From Wuchereria bancrofti (lineage: Eukaryota > Nematoda > Chromadorea > Rhabditida > Onchocercidae): a stretch of DNA of 64,000 nt. The position numbers were made by a program, and so were the translations under genes. Under the pieces are notes generated by a model. That model searched no databases, was not told the DNA's origin, and was given only the letters and a program-made list of their open reading frames with translations. Positions 14,001 to 29,000 of this stretch are shown one piece after another. The stretch lies in assembly GCA_005281725.1 (NCBI GenBank), contig SSBO01000014.1, forward strand, positions 1,463,292-1,527,291, read 5' to 3'. How positions within the stretch are numbered: the first letter of the stretch is position 1; every line of letters begins with the position of its first letter.

Positions 14001-17000
14001 AATTGCATTGTTGAGGGAAATATTGAAATTTTTGATAATAATTTGATAATATCACATATCAGTTCTTATCTAACTTTAAGCTTTATATATACTTATAGAA
14101 TGATTTTTTTTTTTGATTATTTTAAAAGAAAAAATCAATAAAAATAAAAATAAAGAAAAATTTTCATTACTTACATACATATATTATTTTTTTCGATTTA
14201 AAAATGATAATCATTTCATTGATATTATCATTTTTATCTTTCATCTTTTTTTCTTTGACTTTAAAATTCTTCTTTTCAGTAAAAATAGTTTTTTAATTCA
14301 TACTATTTCATATATCTTTGTAGCAATGCAAACAAGAATTCATTTTTTTGTGGTTGTCCGTAGTAAAATTCATTTTTCTTTTTTTGAAATTGTTTGTCTT
14401 AAAAATTGTATTATAGTACCAAATTGTGTTTTTGAAAAATAAAAGATAAAAATTAAATTTAGAATTGTCCTATAAGTGTAAATTATTGTTTTGAAAATCA
14501 AAATTAATCGAAAATTTTAATTTCAATTCTCAATAAACCAGTACCTGTTTTCCTTTTTTTGTTCTTGAGATACTTTCAATAATACGATAAAAAATAAAAA
14601 AGTAAATATTGAAAGCTTAAATTCAATTAGTTGCGTCAAATAATTCATTACTAACATAAATAATTTAAATTTTGATATGTTTCAAAAATTATTTAAATAC
14701 TATTTCGACTAGTTTCCATGCACTCGAATTCTTATTTTTTTTTTATTTTTTCGATAACTTTAATTATAATTAACCGATCAGATGAGTAATTGATTATTCA
14801 ATTTCTTATAGCAAGAATTAATGAATTCATTTAAATAGCAATGTCACAATGCTTTTTTTCCACTTCTTGATTTTTTAATAAAATAATTTTTTCACATTTA
14901 AGGAATAGTTTAAACTTTTCGATTTTTTTGATAACTTTCTTTTTGTAAAAATTGTTATAATGTAAACTAATGCTTATTTTTAACTTTTTACTTAAGGCAT
15001 TCATAAGTGAAATTTGTTTATTTCTAATGTTTGAATTTTGAACTTTCAAAAAAAAATTAAACCTTCAAGATTTCAACTTTCAAAAAAAGCTATACTTTCA
15101 AAATTTCAATATATTTTATTTTATTACTGCTAATCACATCTAATTAACATTGGCAAATAATATCAAATTGATAATGTATAACTGCGATAAAATAAATAAA
15201 ATGATTAGCAAATAGCATCCAAAATTATAAAAATTACAATTTGTTGAAAAATTTTAGCATAAATTAATAAATAGTTCAGAAATTTTAGAAGCTAATAGAT
15301 TTTTCTTTAAACTAAAATGGTCAATTTAAAAAAAAAAAATAAAAAGTTATAAAAGTTTAATGTAAATTTTATTTGTCCTTTTTATAATTTCAGATTCTGA
15401 ATCAGATATCGATCTTTTGGTGCCAGTAAAAAGTTTATTAAATGAACGTGTTGAGCTTTACAAAGCTAAAGGTCTTGATGGATTTCCTGCTGTTGGAATT
15501 AAGGTTACTTAAAAAAAAAATTCTTTTAAATTTTACGCTTGCAAGAATAAACATCTTTTTTTGCAATTAAAAAAGTTTAAAAATGCAAACTTCAAAATTT
15601 TTGCAATGATAAATGAAAAAAAATAGTATTTGTTGCGAATGACACAAATGTATGTTGAAATATTTTAAAGAAGTAAAAAACGAAAAAAAAACAGAAAACA
15701 AAACAAAAACATTTTTTCACATCTTAATTAATTAATGATAAGATTAATTGATAAAAAAAAATTAATAGTACAAAATAAGAAATTAAATTTTTCTTATCTA
15801 TTTCTAATAACAAAAATTTTGCAGCGTGGTGTTGAAATTGTTGTGCCATATCGACAATACCTACCGCGAAAATTTTTCCGGAATTTTGCATTTACAGCAG
15901 TAATTCGACCGGATGATCGTCAAGGAGGATATTTATTTGCTGTTGTTAATCCGCTTGATACGGTTGTTGATCTCGGTGTTTTAGTTGAATCAGCCGGTTT
16001 GAACATTTCAAATTTTATTTTCAATTAAAAATTTTTATCAGCTTGTGACATTTTTTTGTTACAGCAAAAAAAAAAGACAAATTTTTAGCAATAATTTGAA
16101 ATATTTGTTTTTCATATCATAAATTTCTTTGTACAAATAAATTTGTTAGAATTAGTAATATGATTTTGTTAAAATTAAAATATTATTCGAGTTGATTTAT
16201 TTTTTGATTTGAAAAATTATTAATTTTATTTTTTTTTTCTCTTACTTTTTCATAAAATTAATTTTTAAAAAAGAAAAAACTTTGCGTTTCATTTTTTTTT
16301 TAAGGCGATAATCAAACAAATATTACATTACTTTATACGGATTCAAGCAAAGAAACCGATACCAAAGCGTTAGCATCATTTTTGGTACCTGAATTTACCA
16401 AAGATTGGGTGAAATTTGCATTGGAAATTCAGGAAGATAATGTCGTATTGTATTTTCGATGTATACGTTTTGCTACCAGACAAGTAATCCGTTTTTCTGT
16501 TTTTTTTTCCGGTTCAAAATTCATTGATTTACCGATTTTATATATGATAGTGGTGCTAGTTTATTCATTTCAAGATTATATTACTAGGACTTTCGTCTTT
16601 TTTTCTTTGGAACTTATATTATTAGTATTATTATGAAAATTTGCTTAAATTTTTATTATAATTAAATAATTGAAATTAATTGAACAGAAATTTCATTCGT
16701 CATGTTTAAATTAAAGAAGAAAAACAATGAACTTTAATACTTGTTGTCTTATTTTAACTTATTTTCGAAATTTATTTCATTCATTTCCATTAATCAAAAA
16801 TTTTTATAAAAAAATAAAACATTGAAATAAATTTTACCTCGAAAAAAACAAATAAAAATTAAACTAAAATATAAATAAAATATCAAATTTATAATATGTT
16901 ACTTCTATAAGTAAATAATACTAAGTAAAAAAAAAGAGAAAATAGAAAAAACATAAATAAATAAATAAAAAAGGTGTTTAGAAAGATATTTTCAGGAAAT

Positions 17001-20000
17001 TTCAAATTTAAAATGTTCCATTTTTGTTTTTTGCTTTTTTTTTTCATTTTTGTTTTTTATAGGTTAAACGAAAACCAGTTCAGCTTGTAATGGATGATGC
17101 TCATAAATTATATATTGCAAGTGCTGGGCCAATTCTACGAAAAGAATTTGAGGTATGTTTAATTTTCAAAAATCATTATTTATCAAATATGGTGGTAATT
17201 TTTCATTATCATGATTCGTTCATTTCGTTATCGTAATTCTTTGATCTATTCTCTCTCTATTTTCTTTTATCAAGATTTTTTAATCGCTTTTTTTTTACTA
17301 TTATCACTTTTTTCATTTCCTTTTTATCATACTTTTTCATCTGTTCTTTTTTTTAAATCATTTTTTATACATTTTTATTACTATTTGTTTTTTGTTTTTT
17401 AATTTCTTTCTACAACGATTTTTTTTCTCATTCATTTTTATTATAATTTTTTCCCATCATTTTTCCGTTTTTTTCGTTTTTTATTTTTTTTTTGTGATAA
17501 TGCATCCATATATTGCATAATAATTGCTAATAATGCAATTTGCTGTCCGAAAAATTCCATTCTATTTTGATTTGAAAAATAAAAATTGAAAAGTAAAAAT
17601 TTATTCTAAAACATTTCTTCAAAATGTTTTAATGTTATTTTAACTTTTACCATTTTTAGCTGATATGATTTCGAATATTTTAACAATTTGACAAGTATTT
17701 CAATAAAATTCGGAAATTATTTCTGGTGCTATCTTAACGATTTGAGAAATTTTTTTAATGAAATCCGGAAATTATTTGTAAAGTTATAAAGCTGAAAATT
17801 AGCTTTGCAGTTTTTTCGGTTTTTTGTCATTCATCAAATGAAAATGAAAGGAATTGGTGTTTTTTTTTTTAGATGAACAAGAACGAACTAGCCGAAGTAG
17901 TTTTTAAAAAAAAAAGAGTAGAAAAAAAAACCGTGGAAACAAAATATTTCCTATGGGATAGCAATTTTGACATTTGACAAAAGTATTGATGAAATTTTTT
18001 TGTGCTCAAAAAAAAATTTCTTTATATTCTTAGAATTTCTAACTTTTGATTTCATCATGCAAAGAAAAAAGAAATTGAATTATTGATAAAATTAAATTAA
18101 ATTGAATGAAAAATGAAAATGAAATTGCTTTGAAATGATTTGTGGTATTGTTAGTGCGAGCAAACTAATTGCGTTACATTTATTACTTAATCTAAATTTG
18201 TATTCAATTTTATATTTTATATATTCATAGCATTTAAATTTAACTTCTAATTTTTGAAGACAATAATTTTAATCATAAGCCAACTTTTAGCGGCAAATTG
18301 AAACAAAAAGAAAAAAAGAAAAAAACTCAAGTTCCGTTTAATTTTTGTAATTCTTGAAAAATTGGCTTCTTTAAACTAGCTTACATTGTCAAACAAAGAC
18401 AAATGATCGGCGATTGAAAAATGTTTCCAATGAACTTTTAACAAAAATTTTCTGAAGAAAAGAAAATTTAGTCACTACTTGGAAATTTGGAATTTTCAAT
18501 TTTTTGTTATTTTCAATTTAATCTTCATTTTCAAATTTGATTTTTGTCTTCTTTAATTTAGTTCCATTCATAGAAGATAATAATAATTAATATTAGTATG
18601 AATTGGTATAAATAAATTCTATTTTAATCGTACTAATCCCAGATTTCCGTCAGTTTTGTTTAGCTATCTGAATTCATTTTTTTCAAAAATTGAGGAGTCT
18701 CAGTACTTCAATTATCTCGGAATTATTTAATTAAAAATTTAGTAATTAGTAAAAAGAAGTAAAAAAAGAAATCAATGAAGTAACTTGGAGCGCTTTTTTC
18801 ATTTTCATTGCTCAAATGAAAAGGGATTAATTTAGGATTAATTTTAGTTTGATTTTAAACAAATTTCAATTAATTTTCATCCATTAATGATTAATGCAAA
18901 CAATTGTACCAATAACAAAAACGAACTGAAATTTAAATTAGAATTTATGTTGAAAAATTATCTCTTATTATAAATAAAAGATAAACAAAAGACAAAAAAA
19001 GAAAAAACTACGCCCAAATTGGCCAATTAAAAATTTTCAAATTGCAATAATTAATTTTTAACTGGCAATCTGCCTGTGATGGTTTTTTTTTCTTGCTTCT
19101 TTCCCTAATTTTTTCAAATTTTAAATTTTCGTTTTCAAATTAACAAAAATAAATTTCTGCTTTCCTTTTCTTGCATAAAGAAAAAAAAAATTACAAATTA
19201 GCTTATTTTCTTGTCTGATAAAACTATTTACAATATCATTTTTTGCTTTTGTTCACAACAAATGTATACAAAAATAAAAAAAATAAACTAAAATTTTTTA
19301 TTTCTTTGTTTCTTCACCGTAATACAAATTAATTTTTTAGTAGAAAGAAAAAAAAAGGCGAAAATGAAATAATTTATGCTATTACTCTTCCTTTTCATTT
19401 TTTTTTCACTTTCTTTGTTTCTTACTCCCTCCCTCTCTCTCTCTCTCTCTTTCTTCCTCATCATCACTTTTTTTTATTAAACTTCTTTTTACCTTTGTTT
19501 TTTTTTTCAACTAAATTGATAAATTTTATTCTTTCTCTGTCTTTTTCTGTTTCTCTTTCGCTTTCTTCTTTTTTTTTTTGTTACTCCAAATGTTTATCAT
19601 TTGTTGTTATCATTATCATTGTTACTAATCTTATTATCATTATAACTATAATTTATAAAAAAGAAGGAAACACCTGCAAATATGAATTTTTTTCTCTTTT
19701 TGAGAAATTTTTTTATATTATTTCCATTTTACAAATAGTTTCACCATTATTATTTCCTTGCTGATATATTTTTATAATCAAAAAAATATGCAAATTTCAT
19801 CTTAATTATCTTTCTTCCTCTCTTCTCCTTCTCTCTCTCTCTCTCTCTTTCCCTTTCTCTGTATTTTTATTTGTTTCTGAATTTTTCCCTTTCTTTTTTT
19901 TTTAAAAAAGATCAGTATATATACGTATAAAAAAATCATTCCAACATTTCAATATTTCTTTTAGCATTATAGTATTATTCAAATTGAGTGTTAGTAACTC

Positions 20001-23000
20001 TTTATTTAATATTTTTTCCAAATTTTAATTTTCAGAAATTAAATAAATAATTTTTTTTTTGTTTCGTCATACTTTTCAAATTTTAATTTTAGAGACGCTT
20101 TTGTTTATAATTTTTTTTTTAGAAAAAACTTTAATTTCAGTAAATCTATTGTTTATTATATTTTTAAATTTTCATTTGTTTCAGTTTTCCAACTATTATA
20201 AAATTTATTTGTTTATTAAATCCTCCACATTTGAAAGAAATTTTATTTACAGTTTCAATATTTAATCGATTTAATTTAAAATTGACTATTCCAAATGAGT
20301 TTAGCATTTGAATTTAGTTTACAATAACTTCGAATTTTTTCAAATTCTATTTGAAAGTCGTTATATCATTATCATCGTTTGAAACATTTTATATTTTTTT
20401 TCCTTTCATTAAAAATTTGAATTTTCTATTTGAATTTTCAAATATTCTCTCAGTAGCAGAGAGAGAGACAGGGAGAGAGAGAGAGTTTGATCTTCTGGTG
20501 TCTTACAGCGAGTTTCAAAAAATAAAAACAAAATTTATTTCATTTATTCCCCTACTCCAAAATGCTTTCGGTCAAATTACAGATTCAAAATTTCGCAAAA
20601 ATTTCTTTTTCCGTATCCTTTTTTTCTGTTTTCCGTATACGGCTAAAACTGCCTGTTTCGTTCCGGAAATTTTTGTTTTTTTTTTTCATTTCAATAATTT
20701 TTCTTTCACTTCAATTATTATTGTTTATAGCTACAAAATTTTCATATTTAGTCATATCTTATCATTTTGAATTGAAGAAGACAAGAGAGAGAGAGAGAGA
20801 GAGGAAGGAAAAACGAGAGAAAAAGAGAGAGAAAGAGAAATCATTTAAATCGGTCATTGATATTTTGCTTGTAATTAAGTTGAAAAATTAAATTGAAGAC
20901 TAATTACAAGTAATTATTTATAATTTCAATATGATTTAATGGCTTAATTTATTGCAATTTAGTGTTGTTTATTTATTAGTAATTATCATTAGTTTATATT
21001 ACTACTTATTAATAATTACAATGCAATATGAATTATATCTTAAAATGAAACAAATCAAAAAAATAAATTGAAAAAATTTATTAATACCAATAATACAAAC
21101 GCTAATTTAGCAAATTTCGAAATCATTAATTCGAGCTTAAGTTTAATTTATTTTAAGTTAATATTTTCGAATAATAAATGACATTATACGCTCATCTATT
21201 TTCGATCAGTAACTTACCTGCTAATTAATTAACAATTTAAATTTGATAACACTAGCAAATTAAGTTTGAAACAAGTCAGATCATTAACAAAGTTTAATTA
21301 AAACTTAAATTACAAATGTTAAATTTAAAAGATTAATTCGCTGTAAACATAAACATGCACATACATACACATACACACATACATGGTAACATGAAATGCA
21401 CACATACATCACATACACACACATATATATAAATATTTAAAATTTTGTAGCTTTTATTATTTTAACGAAAAAATAGCTAAATGATTTTAGTGGTAATCGT
21501 TAATCAACCAATTGTCAATTCTTTTTTCTACATACAAATGTATGTATGTGTGTGTGTGTGTGTACATACATACATACATATAAATGTCTGTGCATTGACA
21601 TATTGTCCATTGTTCGAATCTTTCTAAAGTTTTTTCTTTTTTTTTTCATTTACAATTTCAAAAAAAAAAAAATCCAATTCGTTATTTAAAAGAAAAAAAT
21701 GATAAAAATTTTGCAAATTATTAGCAATTAGAATTTACCGTATTTTTTATTTTTGTTAAAAATACAATAAAATTTTTAAATTTGTTTGAAATTTAATTTG
21801 TTTCGTGTTGCAAATTTCAAGAAAAATTTTTTTTCTGTTTGCTTTGAAAAAAAAAAGTTTGATTAATTTATTTTGCCATAATTTGTTAAGAAATTATTTT
21901 ATATACAAAAAAAAGTTATTATTTTTATTATTCAAAGAAAATTTGTGATTATTTTTTTTTTAATTATTAGCAATTAGAATTTGCCGTATAGTAAATATTT
22001 AATGAAGAAAATGAAATGAAATATTTGCTGATGTTAAAATTTTATAAAATAATTTTGAAAATGTTAAATTTTCATTGAATAACTTCGCGAATGATAATTT
22101 AACATTTTTTTAAAGACATTTTCCTTCTATGCAATTTATTTGCAATGAAAAATTACAATATTTAAATTAAATTCATAAGTTTGGATTAGATTGAAATAAT
22201 ATCAAAAATTTATCCAATGAGTGAATTTAACTAAGTAAAATGCTTATTAAATATTTTCTCAGAAAGATTACCAAAAAAAAAATATTTGAATGAATATTTC
22301 TGCATAATTGTTATTATCTTTTAATTGAGAAAATTAAAATTTATTAAATAAATTGTGGAAATTTTTCTTTTCCATCCAATCAATTAACAAATAGCAATGA
22401 TAGCAGTTTTCATCTGGAAAAAATAAAAATAAAAAGAAAAGCCATTATTTAAACTTTAAAATTATGAAGCGCTTTTTAAAAATTGATTGAAAACAAAAAT
22501 AAAAATGACCATATATTATGTTTTCATTTCTATACGGAATAATTCATTCTATCTCAAATTTGTTCCAAAAATATTTGATTTTTTTTTTTTTTTAAACTAA
22601 ACAGTATATAACTGAAGTGTTTAAATTATTTAAAATTGTTATCGTTCTTTCAGAATTTTTCTTTTTAGTATTTAACATAAACATAAATGGTAATAATAAT
22701 AATATAGTAATAATGAATAATAATAACAATAACAATAATAAAATAGTTAATTTTGGTTTGTTATATTGAAATGCTTCAAATTATTCAGCTAAAAATGCTT
22801 TTTTATAATTTTATTCACGAATAGATTTAATACAAATATCATCGTATAATTTTATGACGCAATCAAAATTATCAACAATCTTTCAATTATGACTATAGTC
22901 ATGATAATATATTGTTAAGAAATAATTAGTTTATTAAAAAAATGTCAATTCATCGTCTAAATTTTTCATTTATATTTTTTCTCAATTTTTTCAGTTAATG

Positions 23001-26000
23001 TATTTCTTCAATTTATTATTTACAATTAATTTAATTTTTATAATCATGTTTTTTCATCAGATAAGGCTTAATCGTACTGATCTTAACAACGTAAATCTTA
23101 TCACATCTTATCATATGATATCAGTTCATTCATTTTAATCACATTCTTTAAAGTAAACTTCAGTGAAAGATACTATTGAATAAAAGAATTTAAAAAAAAA
23201 CAACGAAAGAAAACAAAAAAAAAGGAATGTTTAAAGTTTGAAAAAAAAGGATCAATTTAAAACCAACGACTTAAGCGCCTATTTTGCTTAGCTTTTAATA
23301 ATTTATATTAAATCATATATTTAATAATTTTTTATTCTTCTTTTCTTTTTAACATTTTGTTCAATATAATAGCTTGAAAAATGTGTTATTTCTTCTAATA
23401 AATAAGAGCTATACCTATTTCAATTTGATAATTTAAATATACAAATATGTGATAAAATTAAAATTAATTAAAAATGATGTTATTTTTTAAAAATTGAAAA
23501 ATGACATTATGATATGATGTGTACCAATTCAGATATAGCAGGTAAAAAACATATTTAACATTAATATGTTAATTTAAGTGTTTATATTTTAATAAAATTA
23601 ACAAATGATATAAAAATTTTGATATAACATTGTGACACTTAATTATTGCATTAAATTTTAATCAATTAATTCTCACAATAATAAATTTCTCAACGTTTGC
23701 TTCTTTTTTTTTTTTGATCAACTTACAAAAATTGACTTATTTGTTGGCATTTAAAAAAAAACTGTCACTTATTTCAACTTTACTTATTTTTAATCTTTAC
23801 TTATACTCATTTAACATTTTTTTTTTTTGTTTACTTAAATTTTTAACTGTTTTTTTCAGCATTTCTTTTCATAATATATCTTCTTTCTAGCTTTTTTCTT
23901 TTTTTTCCTTTTCTTCTCGTTTATTTTCTTTTTAGTTTTATTTAAGTAATAAAAATAAGGTTTGCAAAAGGATTGTCTCATCACTGTAAATTTATAAATA
24001 ATTTGTAATTTAATCAGATTTTGATTACAATTTTAAGATTTTAGCTATGAAAGAGGAATGGAGAGACAGAGAGAGAGAAGGAGAAAAAAGAGGAAGGGAG
24101 AAAATATAAAGCAAACATTTCTTAAATAGTTAATTAAATATTTTTTTAAATAATTAAAAGTTTACAAAAATAAAAAATGGAATGAATAATTACGAATATT
24201 TAATTGTAGTAAATCATTTCTTAAGTTTTTCTACACTTTTTACAAATTTCCTAAATTTTTCTTTTTTTTTTTTGTTCTTCAATTTTTCTTCCTTTTTGTT
24301 TGTACAAAAACTCTTCCTTTGTTTAAATTATTTTCTATGTATGAATTTTTGAGTTTTTAATTTTTGTATGAATTACTTTCTTATATTCTTGTTTATCTTA
24401 CTGAACTATGATGACCTATTTGATCTATTCGTATAATTTCATCTCATTTTATGCATACTAATTTATAAATATTAAATTTGAAATGATGGATTACATGAAA
24501 TAAGCATAATAATCTTAATTTTGGATTGCAAAAAATCTTCCAATCAAATAAGTTTTAACTGCAAGCAAAATAGAAATGAAATTTAAAAAAAAAAAGAAAT
24601 AGAAAGAAAGAAAACAAAAAAGGAAAAAAAATGTGCGAAAATTTTTAGAGAAAGAAAAAAGATTTTACAATACTATAAGTATAGTCAGTCTGCCATGTAA
24701 TGATCCTTTACCATTCTTTCATTATACGTTTCTTTCATTTTTTTTTTTCATTTTTATTTTTTAATTTTATAAAAAAAAAAGAAACGAAAAAAAGGGAAAA
24801 AGAAAACTTATACGAATGGAAATATTCGCTTTTTTGAATTTTAGTTTTTTTTTTCTTTTTTTAGGCCTTTTACATTACTCATTCATTCTTATCTAACTCA
24901 AAATCTGTCACTGTCATCACAAAAACCCGTTATTATTTAAAATTTTTAAATTTTAGAGAAAAACGAGAGAGAGAGAGAAAGAGAGAGAAAAAAGGAAATA
25001 TATAAATTTCGGTATGTAAATTTTTCGTTTTAAAAAGTTTAAAAGTTGCTTTTTTTCTTTTTTTCATATTATAGAAATTTACCTTTTGGTGATACATTGC
25101 ATAAGGTTCTATATTAATCAAAAAATATAGAAAAATATTGATGTTATTAATTTTGAATAAATTTCTTATCAAATTTTGAACAATGTAAAGAAATCTTTGT
25201 TTTCTCTTTTTTTCTCCCTCTCTCTCTCTCTCCCTCATTCCATCTATTATCTTAGTATTTATCAGTTAAAAATGAAAAATTTTTGTTCACAAATAGATTA
25301 AATTTATTTTGGAAAAGTAAAATTTTGTAAGATGAAACTTTCAAATTTGTTTGTTCTGATAATTCTTTTTTTTTCTTCTTCTTCTTAGTTTTAGAAATTT
25401 AAACAGATAGTATAAGTATGATGAAGAAGTTGTCTTTGAATTTTGTTTACATACAAATATAAAAATGTTTACTCTAATCTTTAAAAATGCTAAAAAGTAA
25501 AATGTTTAATTAGCTGCAAAAATATTAAAATAAAAAAGTATCAACACCTGAGGAAACATCTTAACACCTAAAAAAATTGAAATGAGTAGCATCTGTTTAA
25601 AAATTGTAATAGCTGTTGAAAGTTTCATAATTTATTTTCATTATAGAATCAACCAAAGTGAATGTCGTATTTCTCGCAGTTCTTTTTTTTAAATTAAATT
25701 CAAATTTTCATGCTAATTCTAAATCATTTTTGTAATTTTAATTGGTGATTTCTACCTATGGCAACAATTAAGTTCATTTTTTCCTTCTTTTGAAATTTTA
25801 AATAACCTAAAGAAAGTTATCAAGTATTTATTTATTATATAATTAATTGTTATTTAAGTCTTTTTAATATTACAAAAATATTTTTTAATTTCCTTTAAAT
25901 GTTATAAAAATATTTCAATTTTATTTATTAATGATTTTGATTTCTTTTATTAGCATGAAACCGATTGTCTAAACTTATAAATCGCCAGTGAATTAATTCT

Positions 26001-29000
26001 TTGTTAAATTCCAAATTTAACTTTTTTTTCTCTCAAATTTTATTTAATAATATTGTATAAAACAGAATAATTTCCATAAGTTTTAAACAAAATTTTGTCA
26101 GAGAAATTTTTACAACAGTAGAAATCACTGTTAATTAGTTCAATTTCATTTGAAAAGTACTTTTTCTCTTTATTCTAATTGCAAATTTTATTAGTTTTTT
26201 TTAAAATTATTTTGCTAAAAAAAGTGAAATAAAATATGAAATTGTCCATTTGAATAAAAATGGGGAAAAAACTGAAAATTTTGAACTGAAAACTAAAAAG
26301 AATAATTAAATATCATTGTATCAATTACTTAAGACAATAATTTTGAGTTTTTAAATTAGGAATTTAAATACTAATAATAGGAAAGGTAATGTAAAATGGA
26401 ACGGTATCAAGTTTACAAATCAAAATATTAGTTACAAGTTTAGTTTAATTTCAAATTGTTTTAAATTTAAAATATAATTTCAAAATTATATATGCACATC
26501 TATCTAAGTGTTATAGCCGTAGTTGCAAATTTTATTGTAAATTTATTGATTTTTAACTCTTTTTTTATTTAAAACATAATTTTAAATTCAAATTAACAAA
26601 TTTGGAATCCAATTTATCTATCGCTCCCTTTTTCCCCTTTTTTGCTTAATATTTAAAGAAATAAAAATCAAAAATTTCTATGGTAAATTTAATTCCTAAA
26701 ATATTTATTCATATGGTATATTTTTTTTCAAATGTGTACTATTTTCATTTTCTCTTTAATCAATAAATATTCATCTGAGCTTCAAATTTTTCGTTTTTAT
26801 TCCATTTCTAATTGCTAATAATTATTAGCGGTGAAAAATTAAATTTGCTGATAAATAAATTAATTGAGCCTAGCATATTTAACTAGGCCTTTTTGTTTTT
26901 TTATTTTTATTTTATTTGTTGCAATTATTCTAATGCCATTTATTAATTAACTATTTGGTACTCTTTAAAATTTCTTCTTACCCTAATTCTTTTAGCTTTA
27001 TTTAACACTTTTAAAAGAATATTTAGTTTTGGTAGAAAATTTTAATAAGAATTAGTTTTTTTTTAAATTTTATTTCATAAAAAATTTTAAAATTATTGAT
27101 TTCATTTTTTTCACAAATTTTAGTTTAAAACTTTTTTAAAAAAACTACTACTTTTCCGATTTTTCCAGTTCATTTTTTCAGAAAACTGAATTTCTAAATT
27201 GGAAATCCTTACTGTTTCTATTTTCTAAATAATACTTGCAGCTGATCCTATAATAAATTATTGAAACAAATGTCACATTCTCCAATTTAGAGTAATAAAA
27301 TATTTCAATGAAATATGAATTGGAAAAATAATGAAATAAAAGTTTAAGATTTGAAAATTTATTTGAAAGTATATTTTTTCTCCATTTCATCATTCTTTGC
27401 TTCCTTGAAGCAAATTTTGCTATACTTTCAATTATTTTTCAACAATATTTGCAATTTTTTAACAAAAAGAAAAAATTGAGTAAGTTATTGAAGTCTGACA
27501 AATGATTTCAAATTATCAATCCAATTCAATTTCTTATTATTATACATTGAAATACTGATCCAATTAGAATATGATTGAAAATTTAAGAAATTTTAGAACA
27601 ATTTGCAAAATGCAAAATCAAATAATTTATGATTTATTAAACTTGAATTATTATTATTTGGTGTTTTGCAAAATTTGTATAGTAGTCTAGAAAAGTTAAT
27701 ATCGAATTTAAAATGGAAGTTTTAAATGGAAGTTTAAACGTGAAATGAATTATAGTTTTATAACCAAATGATAACATTTAAAAGAGTAAATGAAAAAAAA
27801 ACTACATTTATATAGAGAAATATTTTATATTATCTATGGTATTTCAATTATTTACTATTTTAAAGAACTTTGATAATTATTCGGAAAAGTAACTGATAAT
27901 AAATAACAAAGGAATTTTTTGTTAATGATAGTAATTTTTATGGTGTGTTGTGATTTTATGGTAGAAAAAAAAAAATTTTATGGTATTTGAATATATTATT
28001 CACGGTTAATAAAATATGTATTATTTGAATGATTGTTGAGAGAAATTTATTATTTACAAGAAATTCCAGTAAACAAAGTATAAAGCAGACAAAATGGTTG
28101 ACATTTAAATCATAACTATTTATCAAATAGTAAAATATCAAATTAATTAATTAAAAACAAAGATAGAAAATTATTCCAATAGTTTCTTATCTTTCTTCTT
28201 TGTTTTTTAACTGATACAATTAAGAAATATTGTGTAAGAGGTAAAAACCATTTCTAATTCTATTCCATATTTTTAAAAAATTTTTTAATCAGATATACTT
28301 CTTATATACTTAATTTAAAATCATTTATAAACATTTTCTCTGATTTGTTCTTGCAATTTCTGTTTCGTTCAAAAAAAAAAAATAAATAAATGAAAAAATG
28401 CAAGAATTTATGCTCATTTCGGCTGAAAATTTTTTAAACAATTTCAAACAGTATTTGAGTTAGAATTTCAAGAATCTTTGAATGCTTCATTTTGGAAAAA
28501 GGAAAACATTGTTTTCCTTCAAAACTTTTTTTTTATAATTTCATCTTATTATAAAGCTATTTCAAGTTCATTTTAAGAAAAATTTTGTTTGGTAAGAAAT
28601 TGTTCAAAGGTGGAAAATTTTTATTTACAAAGAAATGTATAACACATTTAGTCAAAAATCAAATTATAACGCGTGTTTCCTCTATTTGGCTTTTTTGAAA
28701 TTAATTTTTTTTCTTTAAAATTGTTAATTAGTATCTGACTAATTCATTAATTAATTCATCGTTCGATCAATAAAGAAATTATATTTTGATTTCTAACTTA
28801 TTTTTTCAATTGGTTCAAAAATGTGGAAGAAATGCAAAAGCAAAAAAAAAGAAGACAGATAATTAATTTAAATTAATTTTATTGCCTAAAATAATGCGTC
28901 TTTTGATCTATAAAACTGAAACATATTGCTTCAATTTTTGGTGTTTATAGTAGCAAATACAAAAAAAAAAACAAAAAAAACAAAAAAAAAACAAGAAAAA

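Noticed and set aside
14113..14442. Plus-strand ORF of 109 codons in intron 1
   Set aside because: Phe/Ile/Lys-rich, no conserved motif, and it lies in an intron with no supported splice partners.
16382..16636. Read-through of exon 4 past 16483
   Set aside because: The peptide becomes Phe/Val/Leu-rich after the donor GTAATC, and exon 5 supplies the family continuation.
20351..20891. Two overlapping plus-strand ORFs of 139 and 109 codons in intron 5
   Set aside because: They are Phe/Ser/Lys-rich with GAGA microsatellite-derived RERE runs. No domain, no splice support; typical of low-complexity AT-rich intron.
21600..21640. TGTTCGAATCT resembling a tRNA B box
   Set aside because: No A box or cloverleaf-forming flanks were found at the needed distance.
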